In this document: piece by piece, positions 25,997 through 33,721 of the stretch
Position numbering within the stretch: position 1 is the first letter of the stretch
How the letters are laid out: every line of letters starts with the position of its first letter
NCBI RefSeq assembly: GCF_027286325.1
Contig: NZ_CP114589.1
Coordinates: forward strand, 62,001 to 126,000
From: Salinivibrio kushneri
Lineage (GTDB): Bacteria; Pseudomonadota; Gammaproteobacteria; Enterobacterales; Vibrionaceae
Direction of reading: 5' to 3'
Length of the DNA: 64,000 bases
Made by a program: the position numbers and the translations under genes
Notes under the pieces: generated by a model
The model's input: the letters and a program-made list of their open reading frames with translations, nothing else
Database searches by the model: none
Told to the model about the DNA's origin: nothing

Positions 25997-26018
25997 AAGG
26001 CAACCGATCGGTTGCCTT
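25997..26018 (-). terminator. Palindromic terminator after a very small reading frame
   Basis: AAGGCAACCGA and TCGGTTGCCTT make a perfect 22-bp palindrome. On the minus strand it is followed by TTGTTGTT. It lies 13 bp past the stop of the 28-codon frame listed next, which supports a short leftward transcript. Confidence 0.7.
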
Positions 26019-26030
26019 ACCCACGCTTGA

Positions 26031-26117
26031 TTACGCTGACCCAGCTGCTTTAACTTGACGGGTCTTATTGGACTTTGTTTTGTAGTAATACCACAAACGT
26101 CTGCTTTTGTTGTTCAT
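26031..26117 (-). CDS. Candidate 28-residue basic peptide
   Basis: A short frame starting MNNKSRRLWYYYKTKSNK and ending in AAGSA. It has nine Lys/Arg and a Trp-Tyr-Tyr-Tyr run, a composition typical of nucleic-acid or ribosome-binding peptides. The ATG is preceded by GAGAGGTG at proper spacing, and a strong palindromic terminator follows within 13 bp of the stop. I do not know a family. Such a short frame can occur by chance, but the combination of a ribosome-binding site, skewed composition and a terminator supports it. Confidence 0.45.
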   Translation of the reverse strand: MNNKSRRLWYYYKTKSNKTRQVKAAGSA

Positions 26118-26376
26118 CGAACACCTCTCTATCAGATTAATGAACGATATTGATGACAAGCGCCGAATGCGGCGCCAATTCATAGTCTTATATTATTTCG
26201 ATCCGGAAAGCAAATTCGATCACCGTCAAGCAGCCAATTGGCGGTTCGTGATTCCAAAAGATAATGAGCAAGCGTCGAGCCCATGGCAAAAGGGAGTGGG
26301 TACACATTCAGCGATCAGCCGGTTCAGGGTGTTACATGCGCATTCAAATACGTCAGCGCTAGACCCACAAAAGAGA

Positions 26377-26398
26377 AAGCCGCTCGGCTGAGCGGCTT
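26377..26398. terminator. Terminator-like hairpin in the noncoding stretch
   Basis: AAGCCGCT and AGCGGCTT pair perfectly around CGGCTG. On the minus strand a T/C-rich tail (TTTCTCTTTTG) follows, so it could end a leftward transcript from the region to its right. No gene for that transcript is evident. Confidence 0.5.
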
Positions 26399-26605
26399 CT
26401 AGATCCATTTCCTGTTGGTTGTTGGTCAATGAACATGTTTCTTACATTGCCCCGCGTGCTCACTACGTTGAGCGTCCTTACCGCATGGTCTTGTGTTAAT
26501 TGCCTGGCTGGCGGCTAACAAGGTGTCGTCATGGGCGCCTGACATTAACGGGGTCTTAACGCATTATGTGGCGCGTCACTGCGCGCTAATCATCTACCAA
26601 ATTGT

Positions 26606-26624
26606 GTGTCAGCTCGGCTGACAC
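26606..26624. repeat. Perfect 8-bp inverted repeat
   Basis: GTGTCAGC and GCTGACAC around TCG, about 175 bp upstream of the TetR gene. It could be a protein-binding site or an RNA hairpin; a TTTC follows on the plus strand. Confidence 0.35.
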
Positions 26625-26775
26625 TTTCAGTAAAGCACACTTTTGACACTGTGCCATGGCGTGCCGTTCAAATTGTGAACAGAGTAATAAATCTGACATA
26701 AACTGGGATTTCGCACAGCATACCGGCCTGATTTATGCCACGGAACTACAGCAAGACAAAAAATTCTTGCACCAC

Positions 26776-26790
26776 TAGACGACCGGTCTA
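26776..26790. promoter_or_regulatory. Operator copy 1, upstream of the NemR-like gene
   Basis: TAGACGACCGGTCTA, a TAGAC...GTCTA palindrome of the kind bound by NemR/AcuR-type TetR regulators, ends 9 bp before the annotated start. An identical copy, including flanking bases CTAGACGACCGGTCTAATTT, lies upstream of yqhD. This indicates autoregulation plus control of the yqhD-curA unit. Confidence 0.8.
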
Positions 26791-26799
26791 ATTTTAATT

Positions 26800-27417
26800 A
26801 TGCTACCCCACATGAAATCGAGCAGCACCCAAGAAACCAGCACTCACAACGCGACCCACCAACACTTGTTGGAAACGGGCGTGAGCGTGATGGCGCAATT
26901 TGGCTTTAGCGGCGTCGGCCTTAGCGCAATACTAAAACAAGCCGGCGTGCCCAAGGGGTCTTTTTACCACTACTTTGCGTCGAAAGAACAATTCGGCCAA
27001 GCGGTGTTAGACCACTATTTTGCTGGCTACATCGCCGATGTAAATCGCCTGCTGACTGATAAGGCACTCTCGCCAATTGTGCGAGTGCACAACTACTTTA
27101 GCCGTTGGCAAGCACAGTATTGCAGCTTAGATCCGGTGCAGACTTGCTTAGTGGTAAAGCTGAGTGCAGAAGTGGCTGATTTATCCGAGCCTATGCGGCT
27201 GGCACTGCGCGATGGTACCGATCAGCTGATTGGCTGCTTGGCGAATACCCTCGCCCAAGACAGTGATAAGTTTGATAACCAAGCTGCACTGACCACCGCG
27301 ACAACCTTATATCAATTATGGTTAGGCGCAAGCTTACTGACCAAACTGCATCGTAACGACAGTCATCTCGCGCAAGCGATGACCATCACCGAAGAAAAGC
27401 TTGGACTGATCGATTAA
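26800..27417 (+). CDS. nemR: NemR-like TetR regulator (electrophile sensor)
   Basis: A TetR repressor of 205 aa. The N-terminal helix-turn-helix is in FGFSGVGLSAILKQAGVPKG followed by SFYHYFASKEQF. The segment TCLVVKLSAEVADLSEPMR closely matches E. coli NemR around its redox-reactive Cys106; the equivalent Cys is residue 116 here. In NemR, quinones, aldehydes and hypochlorite act through this Cys and derepress glyoxalase and reductase genes. A second ATG at 26812 is possible; neither has a strong ribosome-binding site, and the operator lies close to the start. The matching operator upstream of yqhD shows the target. Confidence 0.85.
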   Translation: MLPHMKSSSTQETSTHNATHQHLLETGVSVMAQFGFSGVGLSAILKQAGVPKGSFYHYFASKEQFGQAVLDHYFAGYIADVNRLLTDKALSPIVRVHNYFSRWQAQYCSLDPVQTCLVVKLSAEVADLSEPMRLALRDGTDQLIGCLANTLAQDSDKFDNQAALTTATTLYQLWLGASLLTKLHRNDSHLAQAMTITEEKLGLID

Positions 27418-27507
27418 TCCTGTTGTGCTCTACCCAGCACGGCAGTAAGCAATAAATAACCGTTGATGCATAGCGGCGACATAGATTATCGCCCCACCAC
27501 TAACTCG

Positions 27508-27529
27508 AAACCCGCCAAGGCGGGTTTTT
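27508..27529 (+). terminator. Rho-independent terminator of the TetR gene
   Basis: AAACCCGCC and GGCGGGTTT flank a minimal loop and are followed by further T. It lies about 90 bp after the TetR stop and ends its transcript before the yqhD promoter. Confidence 0.85.
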
Positions 27530-27542
27530 AACCGGCACCAAC

Positions 27543-27557
27543 TAGACGACCGGTCTA
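27543..27557. promoter_or_regulatory. Operator copy 2, upstream of yqhD
   Basis: Identical 15-bp palindrome to that in front of the NemR-like gene, 51 bp before the yqhD start codon, in a good position to block the promoter. Confidence 0.8.
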
Positions 27558-27608
27558 ATTTAAATAAACGCTTGATACCATCAAGCACAATAAAAGGAAG
27601 GATGAGCA

Positions 27609-28766
27609 ATGAACAACTTTGAGTTCTACAATCCCACACGTATCGTTTTTGGCGAAGGTAAGATTGCCGAGCTGGATCGGCTCATCCCGGCCGATGCAAA
27701 AGTGTTGATTCTTTTCGGCGGCCAAAGTGCACGTAAAACCGGCACCTTGGATGAAGTCGAACAAGCGCTGGGGCAACGTCAATTTGGCCTGTTTGGCGGC
27801 ATTGAACCCAACCCGCGCTATGAGACCTTGATGAAGGCAGTCGAAAAAGTCGGCGCTGAAGGTTATGACTACCTCCTCGCCGTGGGCGGCGGCTCAGTGA
27901 TCGATGGCACCAAATTCGTTGCCGCGGCCGCGAAATATGACGGCGACGCATGGGACATCCTCACCAGCATGGGCGGAAAAGTGGAAGCAGCGCTGCCATT
28001 TGGTACCGTGCTCACCTTGCCGGCAACCGGCTCTGAGATGAACAAAGGCTCGGTGGTTACCCGTGAGTCGATGCAAGCCAAACTGCCGTTTATGAGCGAG
28101 CTGGTGTTCCCGCAGTTCTCAGTGTTGGATCCGGTGAAAACCTACACCCTACCGATCCGACAAGTGGGGAACGGTGCGGTCGATGCGTTTGTTCACGTGG
28201 TTGAGCAATACCTCACCTATCCGGCCAATGCGCCGGTACAAGACCGCTTCGCCGAAGGCCTGCTACAAACCTTGGTTGAGCTGGGCCCACAAGCGCTGGA
28301 AACACCAGAAGATTACAATGTGCGTGCAAGTCTGATGTGGACAGCCACCTTGGCACTGAACGGGCTGATTGGCGTGGGTGTCCCGCAAGATTGGTCAACC
28401 CACATGCTTGGTCACGAGCTTACAGCCCAACATGGCTTAGACCACGCCCAAACCCTTGCCGTGGTACTGCCTGCAATGCTCAATGAGAAGTTTGAGCAAA
28501 AACAGGCTAAGCTCGCACAATTTGCTGAACGTGTTTGGCATATTGACCAAGGCAGCGACGCCGAAAAAGCGCAACAAGCGATTGAGAAAACGCGCGACTT
28601 TTTCGAGCGCATGAACGTGAAAACGCGCATGAGCGATTACGATCTGGATGAAACCGCGATTGAGCCCTTGATTGAAAGCCTGACTCAACACGGCATGACC
28701 CAACTCGGTGAACATGGCGATGTGACGCCGGACGTTTGCCGCCGCGTGCTTCAAGCCGCACTGTAA
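27609..28766 (+). CDS. yqhD: Iron-containing NADPH-dependent aldehyde reductase YqhD
   Basis: A 385-aa group III alcohol dehydrogenase that reduces short and toxic aldehydes (acrolein, malondialdehyde, methylglyoxal) with NADPH. It matches E. coli YqhD along its length: GGIEPNPRYETLMKAV, YLLAVGGGSVIDGTKF (cofactor), LTLPATGSEMN, and the metal ligands in GAVDAFVHVVEQY (Asp, His), THMLGHELTA (His) and HGLDHAQTLA (His). The start follows AAAGGAAGG. It is the first gene after the NemR-like operator, with curA 70 bp downstream on the same strand. Confidence 0.93.
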   Translation: MNNFEFYNPTRIVFGEGKIAELDRLIPADAKVLILFGGQSARKTGTLDEVEQALGQRQFGLFGGIEPNPRYETLMKAVEKVGAEGYDYLLAVGGGSVIDGTKFVAAAAKYDGDAWDILTSMGGKVEAALPFGTVLTLPATGSEMNKGSVVTRESMQAKLPFMSELVFPQFSVLDPVKTYTLPIRQVGNGAVDAFVHVVEQYLTYPANAPVQDRFAEGLLQTLVELGPQALETPEDYNVRASLMWTATLALNGLIGVGVPQDWSTHMLGHELTAQHGLDHAQTLAVVLPAMLNEKFEQKQAKLAQFAERVWHIDQGSDAEKAQQAIEKTRDFFERMNVKTRMSDYDLDETAIEPLIESLTQHGMTQLGEHGDVTPDVCRRVLQAAL

Positions 28767-28836
28767 TCGCCGTTTTATTTCTTAATGAGGCGCGCTAAAC
28801 CAGCCGCCTCTTTTCCCATCTTCAAGGGAGGAATCC

Positions 28837-29859
28837 ATGTCAGCATTAACAAATCAACGTTTTGTTCTCGCATCACGCCCAGTTGGCGCACCCACTGCCG
28901 AGAACTTTCGCTTAGAAGAAGTCGCCATTCCCGCACTAGGCAACAATGACGTCCTGATTGAAAACCATCACCTATCGATTGACCCTTACATGCGCGGTCG
29001 AATGAGTGATGCCAAATCGTACGCAGAACCAGTAGCCATTGATGGCCTGATGGTCGGTGCCACCGTGGGTAAAGTTTTGGAATCTAACCACGCCGATTAC
29101 CAGGCGGGTGATTGGGTATTGGCTTACAAAGGCTGGGAAACCCATTCCGTGGTCAATGGCGATACCCTGCTGAAACTCAACCCAGATTTAGCCCCAGTAT
29201 CATACGCGCTTGGGATCTTGGGGATGCCCGGCTTCACCGCCTACATGGGCTTATTAGATATCGGCCAACCCAAAGAAGGCGATACCCTTGTCGTCGCCGC
29301 AGCCACTGGCCCAGTCGGGGCGACTGTCGCACAGATTGGTAAGCTAAAAGGCTGCCGCGTCGTAGCGATTGCCGGTGGTGAAGACAAATGCCAATACGCC
29401 CGTGAACACCTCAATGTTGACGCCTGTATCGACCACAAAGCCGACAACTTTGCCGAACAGCTTGCCGAAGCCTGCCCACAAGGCATTGATGTCTACTTTG
29501 AAAACGTCGGCGGCAAAGTATTCGATGCGGTGATGCCACTGCTTAACACCGGCGCCCGTATTCCCGTGTGTGGCTTGGTGTCACAGTACAACAACACCGC
29601 CCTGCCAGAAGGCCCAGATCGTCTTTCGCAACTGATGGGGACTATTTTGGTCAAGCGCCTAACCGTAAAAGGTTTCATCATTTTTGATGACTACGCGCAC
29701 CGTTACCCTGAGTTCGCTCACGACATGGCCAAATGGGTTGGTGAAGGCCAAATCCATTACCGTGAACACGCGGTGGATGGCTTTGAGCAAGCGCCACAAG
29801 CACTGATTGATGTACTCGAAGGCCGCAACTTCGGCAAGATGGTGGTCAATATTAAATAA
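28837..29859 (+). CDS. curA: NADPH-dependent MDR reductase, CurA/YncB-like
   Basis: A zinc-free medium-chain reductase of 340 aa, of the CurA/leukotriene B4 12-hydroxydehydrogenase group, which reduces the C=C bond of enones. Signatures: SIDPYMRGRMSDAKSY, the nucleotide-binding AATGPVGATVAQIGKLKGCR, IDVYFENVGGKVFDAV and GFIIFDDYAHRYPEF. It lies in the likely yqhD operon, so enones and aldehydes arising from electrophile stress would both be reduced. Start after AAGGGAGGA. E. coli curA (yncB) has the same domain pattern. Confidence 0.88.
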   Translation: MSALTNQRFVLASRPVGAPTAENFRLEEVAIPALGNNDVLIENHHLSIDPYMRGRMSDAKSYAEPVAIDGLMVGATVGKVLESNHADYQAGDWVLAYKGWETHSVVNGDTLLKLNPDLAPVSYALGILGMPGFTAYMGLLDIGQPKEGDTLVVAAATGPVGATVAQIGKLKGCRVVAIAGGEDKCQYAREHLNVDACIDHKADNFAEQLAEACPQGIDVYFENVGGKVFDAVMPLLNTGARIPVCGLVSQYNNTALPEGPDRLSQLMGTILVKRLTVKGFIIFDDYAHRYPEFAHDMAKWVGEGQIHYREHAVDGFEQAPQALIDVLEGRNFGKMVVNIK

Positions 29860-29899
29860 AGTATCCGCGCTTTATTTCGTAATACCGAAAAACCTGCCT

Positions 29900-29933
29900 C
29901 CCCCTTAGCGATGGATAGCTAAGGGGGTTTTTT
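29900..29933 (+). terminator. Rho-independent terminator of yqhD-curA
   Basis: CCCCCTTAGC and GCTAAGGGGG are perfect 10-bp arms around GATGGATA, followed by six T. It sits between convergent curA and scrK and mainly serves curA. Confidence 0.95.
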
Positions 29934-29948
29934 ATGAGTGACGTTCGT

Positions 29949-30884
29949 CTATTCTGCTTGCAACTGCAACGCCGTGGGCAATGCGGTCATTGCGCCTTTT
30001 GCTGTGGTGGCCAGCGCGCCACAGCGGTTGCCTTGACGCACCGCCTCCGTCACCGCCTCGGGCGTTTGCCAGTCGGGCAATTTGGCAAGGGCCGCCAGCA
30101 AGCCGCCCATAAACGCATCCCCTGCACCCGTGGTGTCCACGACCTTGGTGGGTGTTGTCGCCACCTGCCAAACCGTCTGATGGAACGCGACTCGCGCGCC
30201 TTCACTGCCTTGTGTCACCACCCACAACGACACATTGGGTGCGTGATCGGCTAACGCTGCTAACCTTGCTTTCACTGAATGCGCCTCGGTAATGAGGGGC
30301 GCCGTCAGTAAAGCAAGTTCATCGTCAGACACTTTAACCACATCCGCCAGCGGCAAGGCTTGCCACACGGTGTCTAGCATTTTCGCCTCGCTTTGCCACA
30401 GATCCTCACGCAAATTGGGATCAAAACTGACAAAGCCACCATTATCACGACAAGCCTGCATCGCGCCGAGGGTCGCAGAACGCGACGGCTCATTCGCCAG
30501 GGCTATCGAGCAAGCATGCAACCACTGCCCTTTTTCGAACAGTGGGAAGTCGTAAGGCTGCACAAACTGATCAGCACTGGGTTTCACCATAAAGGTGAAG
30601 CTGCGCTCGCCGTGCTCATCAAGATCCACCAATACCGTTGAGGTACGTTGCGTTTCATCGCGATGCATAAATCGCGTATCCACGCTTTCACCCGCCAAGG
30701 TATTTTGCATAAAACGCCCTAGCGGATCGCCGCCCACTCGGCCAATAAAGCCGGTTTCACCACCCAGTCGAGCAATCGCCACCGCAACATTGGCGGGTGC
30801 ACCACCCGGACATTTTAGGTAATGGCTTTCACCATCAGGGATCAAATCCACCACCGCATCACCGGTGACCCATACCTTACTCAT
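29949..30884 (-). CDS. scrK: Fructokinase ScrK (PfkB family)
   Basis: Phosphorylates the fructose freed from sucrose-6-phosphate. The 311-aa PfkB-family kinase shows the N-terminal CPGGAPANVAVAIARLGG motif and the C-terminal signature VVDTTGAGDAFMGGLLAAL with the catalytic Asp. The ATG at 30884 follows GAGGAG; nine in-frame codons upstream have no conservation. It lies 27 bp after scrA in the same direction, forming a scrAK operon divergent from scrR. Confidence 0.92.
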   Translation of the reverse strand: MSKVWVTGDAVVDLIPDGESHYLKCPGGAPANVAVAIARLGGETGFIGRVGGDPLGRFMQNTLAGESVDTRFMHRDETQRTSTVLVDLDEHGERSFTFMVKPSADQFVQPYDFPLFEKGQWLHACSIALANEPSRSATLGAMQACRDNGGFVSFDPNLREDLWQSEAKMLDTVWQALPLADVVKVSDDELALLTAPLITEAHSVKARLAALADHAPNVSLWVVTQGSEGARVAFHQTVWQVATTPTKVVDTTGAGDAFMGGLLAALAKLPDWQTPEAVTEAVRQGNRCGALATTAKGAMTALPTALQLQAE

Positions 30885-30911
30885 CACGCTTGCTCCTCGT
30901 TTCACGCTCAA

Positions 30912-32345
30912 TTATGCCGCTGCAGCTTGTGCATATTTTTTACGTGCACCCAGCATATAGGTCACGGAAAATGCCACGACAAAGGCAATCGCCATACCAA
31001 TGATATACGGCACCACACCGTCAGGGCGGATAGAAATGATCCCTGGTAGCCCAGCAGCACCCAACGCTTGCGCTTTCACTTTAAAGAAGGTGATGAACGC
31101 GCCTGCACAGGCTGCGCCTACCAATGCACCGATAAACGGATAACGGTATTTAAGGTTAATACCAAACATCGCCGGTTCAGTGATCCCAAGCAGTGCTGTG
31201 ACCCCAGCTGGCATCGCAATCCCTTTCGCTCTCACATCCGCCGTTTTTAAGCCAAACGCTAAACAAGCTGCGCCCTGCGCCACATTCGACATCGCGGCAA
31301 TTGGGAAGATAAAGGTGCCGCCAGTGACCGCAATGTCTGCCAACAGTTGGGTTTCAATCGCGATAAAGCTGTGGTGCATCCCGGTGATCACAAACGGGGC
31401 ATACACAAATCCGAACAACGCACCGCCAATCATCCCAGCCGATTCATACACCCAGTTAAGACCATCGCCGAGTAAGAAGCCGAGATCACGGGTAAATGGC
31501 CCCACCAGGGTAAAGGTGATCAGGCCGGTGATGAAAATTGCCAACAACGGGGTCAGCAAGTTATCTAACACCGAAGGAATAATACGACGTAAGCCTTGCT
31601 CGACTTGCGCCAAAATATAGGTGGCAACCAGCACAGGCAGTACCGATCCTTGATAGCCGACTTTTTCGATCTCAAAACCAAAGATCTTCCACACCGGAAT
31701 ATCGCCGGACACCGCTGCGCCCCCAAAGCCCCAGCCATTGAGCAGGTCAGGGTGCACCATTAACATCCCGAGTGCCGCGCCCAAAAAGGGGTTAGCGCCA
31801 AACTTTTTACTGGCAGAAAATGCTAGCAGTACCGGTAAGAACACAAATGGCGCATTGGCGAAGGTGTTGATCATATTGGCCAGATCGCCCATTTGAGGGT
31901 AGGCCTCAATCAAGGACTTGCCATCAACAATCAAGCCTGGTGCAGTGAGGATATTGAAGATCCCCATCAACAGACCACCGGCGACAATGGCTGGAATAAT
32001 GGGAACAAAAATATCTGACAGCCCTTTCACCGCGCGTTGTAGCCAATTTTGCTTTTCGGCACCAGCCGCCGCCACGTCCTTCGAGGACATATCGGATTGG
32101 CCAGTCAGCTTACTGAACTCGGCATAAACACTATTAACAATGCCCGAGCCAAAAATGATCTGTAACTGACCGCTAACTTGAAATTGGCCCTTCACCCCCT
32201 CAATCGATTCAATCGCGCTTAAATCCGCGAGACTGTCATCATGGAGTGCGAGTCTTAGCCGCGTGGCACAGTGTGCCGCCGCCGCGATGTTTTCTTTTCC
32301 ACCCAGTTTATCGAGTAGTTGTTGTGCTATTTTTTGGTAGTTCAT
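30912..32345 (-). CDS. scrA: Sucrose-specific PTS enzyme IIBC ScrA
   Basis: Sucrose permease and phosphotransferase, taking up sucrose as sucrose-6-phosphate. Domain order: EIIB (residues 1-90), with phospho-Cys in AAAHCATRLRLAL, then EIIC of about ten membrane segments (NAPFVFLPVLLAFSASKKFG, GVTALLGITEPAMFGINLKY). There is no EIIA domain, so it must use the general glucose EIIA (Crr). At 477 aa it matches Vibrio and enteric ScrA. It is transcribed divergently from scrR, across a spacer with a LacI-type operator. Confidence 0.93.
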   Translation of the reverse strand: MNYQKIAQQLLDKLGGKENIAAAAHCATRLRLALHDDSLADLSAIESIEGVKGQFQVSGQLQIIFGSGIVNSVYAEFSKLTGQSDMSSKDVAAAGAEKQNWLQRAVKGLSDIFVPIIPAIVAGGLLMGIFNILTAPGLIVDGKSLIEAYPQMGDLANMINTFANAPFVFLPVLLAFSASKKFGANPFLGAALGMLMVHPDLLNGWGFGGAAVSGDIPVWKIFGFEIEKVGYQGSVLPVLVATYILAQVEQGLRRIIPSVLDNLLTPLLAIFITGLITFTLVGPFTRDLGFLLGDGLNWVYESAGMIGGALFGFVYAPFVITGMHHSFIAIETQLLADIAVTGGTFIFPIAAMSNVAQGAACLAFGLKTADVRAKGIAMPAGVTALLGITEPAMFGINLKYRYPFIGALVGAACAGAFITFFKVKAQALGAAGLPGIISIRPDGVVPYIIGMAIAFVVAFSVTYMLGARKKYAQAAAA

Positions 32346-32418
32346 GGCTACTTCCCCTGCACGCTCTCACCGTCTTTGCCACCGTCACTTTTATTTTCGT
32401 GTGGCGTCACACGCTCCA

Positions 32419-32444
32419 CATTTTCGGGAACGATCCCGAAAATG
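32419..32444. promoter_or_regulatory. ScrR operator in the scrA-scrR spacer
   Basis: CATTTTCGGGA and TCCCGAAAATG are perfect 11-bp arms around ACGA. It lies 74 bp from scrA and 184 bp from the scrR start. A close relative precedes scrB. Symmetrical GGGA/TCCC elements are typical of LacI-family sugar repressors. Confidence 0.85.
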
Positions 32445-32627
32445 ATGTGCTGAATCCTTTAAAGCATCAAGTATGGCTGATAATTGCTGTGAGATCGATC
32501 AGCAAACCGGAGCCTAAAACTCACCCTAAACGTGACACAAATCACTAAATAAGGGGTGTTAAGGACACTATGTTTGCAAAGGATCCGCAAATGGAACGAT
32601 CATAGTGATTCCAGCAAAGGAGAATCC

Positions 32628-33620
32628 ATGGCTAGCTTGAATGATGTCGCCCGTTTAGCGGGGGTTTCCAAATCCACTGTGTCGCGCGTAATTAACCAAG
32701 AGTATGGCGTAAAACCCGCGACGATTGAGAAGGTTAATCGTGCCATTGAGCAATGTGGCTATGTGGTCAATCAAATTGCTAAGGATTTAAAATCCAACAA
32801 AACCAACCTCATCGGGGTGATTGTACCGCGAGTATCGTCGAATGCGATGTCAGCCAGCGTTGATGGACTTAGCCATGTGTTTGATCAAAAAGGGAAACAA
32901 GTGCTGCTGGCTAACACCCGACAAAACGACAATCGTATTTGTCATTACCTTGATTTGTTCAATCAAAAGCGCGTAGAAGGGATACTGCTGTTTGCCTCCA
33001 CGCTCAACCCCGACTTGGTGCGCGCCATTAAGCGCTCGAGTGCGCCGGTGGTGGTGATTGGCCAAGACGGCTCACCCTATAACATCCCCAGCGTGATCCA
33101 TGATGATTACCGAGTCGGTTTTTGTGCCGGCGAGCAGCTTATTAAAGCAGGATGCCGACAGGTGGGCTTTCTGGGGGTACAAGCGGAAGATATTGCGGTT
33201 GATCAGCAGCGTTATCAAGGTCTTGAGAGTGCCTTGACCACACTTAGTCAAACAGCTCCCTTGTTCCATTATCAAGGCCAGTTCTCGATTCAATCAGGCC
33301 ATGTCGCTATGACCGCCATGCTAGCGCAATACCCTGATCTTGATGGCGTATTTTGTGCCACCGACCGCATCGCCATTGGCGCTATCCAAGCCTTGCAAGC
33401 ACAAGGGATCACCCCTGGACGCACCGTGAAACTGATTGGTGTGGGCGATGATGAGCTTGCCCAAGTGGTATCGCCAGGCTTATCCACGTTTAACTATGCC
33501 TTTGATGCTGCAGGAGAAAGTGGTGCCAAAATGCTACTCGAGTTACTGGAAACCGGGCAAAGCCATGTGTCTAAGTTGGTGATGGGCTTTAACTATATTA
33601 GTCGCGCCACCTGCCCTTAA
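32628..33620 (+). CDS. scrR: Sucrose operon repressor ScrR (LacI family)
   Basis: A LacI-family repressor of 330 aa with an N-terminal helix-turn-helix (SLNDVARLAGVSKSTVSRVI) and hinge helix, then a periplasmic-binding-protein-like effector domain (LIGVIVPRVSSNAMSASVDG, DGVFCATDRIAIGAIQALQ). In Vibrio and enterics ScrR responds to fructose or fructose-1-phosphate and represses scrA, scrK and scrB. The ATG at 32628 follows AAAGGAGAA. Two operators nearby fit its role. Confidence 0.92.
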   Translation: MASLNDVARLAGVSKSTVSRVINQEYGVKPATIEKVNRAIEQCGYVVNQIAKDLKSNKTNLIGVIVPRVSSNAMSASVDGLSHVFDQKGKQVLLANTRQNDNRICHYLDLFNQKRVEGILLFASTLNPDLVRAIKRSSAPVVVIGQDGSPYNIPSVIHDDYRVGFCAGEQLIKAGCRQVGFLGVQAEDIAVDQQRYQGLESALTTLSQTAPLFHYQGQFSIQSGHVAMTAMLAQYPDLDGVFCATDRIAIGAIQALQAQGITPGRTVKLIGVGDDELAQVVSPGLSTFNYAFDAAGESGAKMLLELLETGQSHVSKLVMGFNYISRATCP

Positions 33621-33681
33621 CACAGCGATCGTTAACCCAATACAGAGAAATTTTACTTGCGCCACCGCCGTCTTATTCGCT

Positions 33682-33705
33682 ATTTTTGGAACGTTCCCGA
33701 AAATA
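33682..33705. promoter_or_regulatory. ScrR operator upstream of scrB
   Basis: Right half CGTTCCCGAAAA is identical to the first ScrR operator; the left half (TTTTTGGAA) is one base shorter and less symmetrical. It ends 16 bp before the scrB start codon, where repressor would block transcription or the early transcribed region. It gives scrB its own regulation apart from scrR. Confidence 0.75.
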
Positions 33706-33721
33706 AAATTGGTACGGATAG

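Larger units (their letters stand above)
26118..26799. other. Long noncoding stretch with two hairpins
   Basis: About 680 bp without a convincing protein gene; two frames of 67 and 94 codons cross it but have no ribosome-binding site and odd composition. It contains a strong hairpin at 26377-26398 and another at 26606-26624. It may hold one or more small RNAs, the promoter of the 28-residue peptide, and the regulatory region of the TetR gene. I cannot assign more. Confidence 0.5.

Noticed and set aside
26107..26429. Two overlapping frames (94 codons plus, 67 codons minus) in the gap before the TetR gene
   Set aside because: Neither has a ribosome-binding site, both run through a terminator-like hairpin, and composition is not protein-like.
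29934..30254. A plus-strand frame antisense to the end of scrK
   Set aside because: It begins inside the T-run of the curA terminator and is the complement of conserved scrK.
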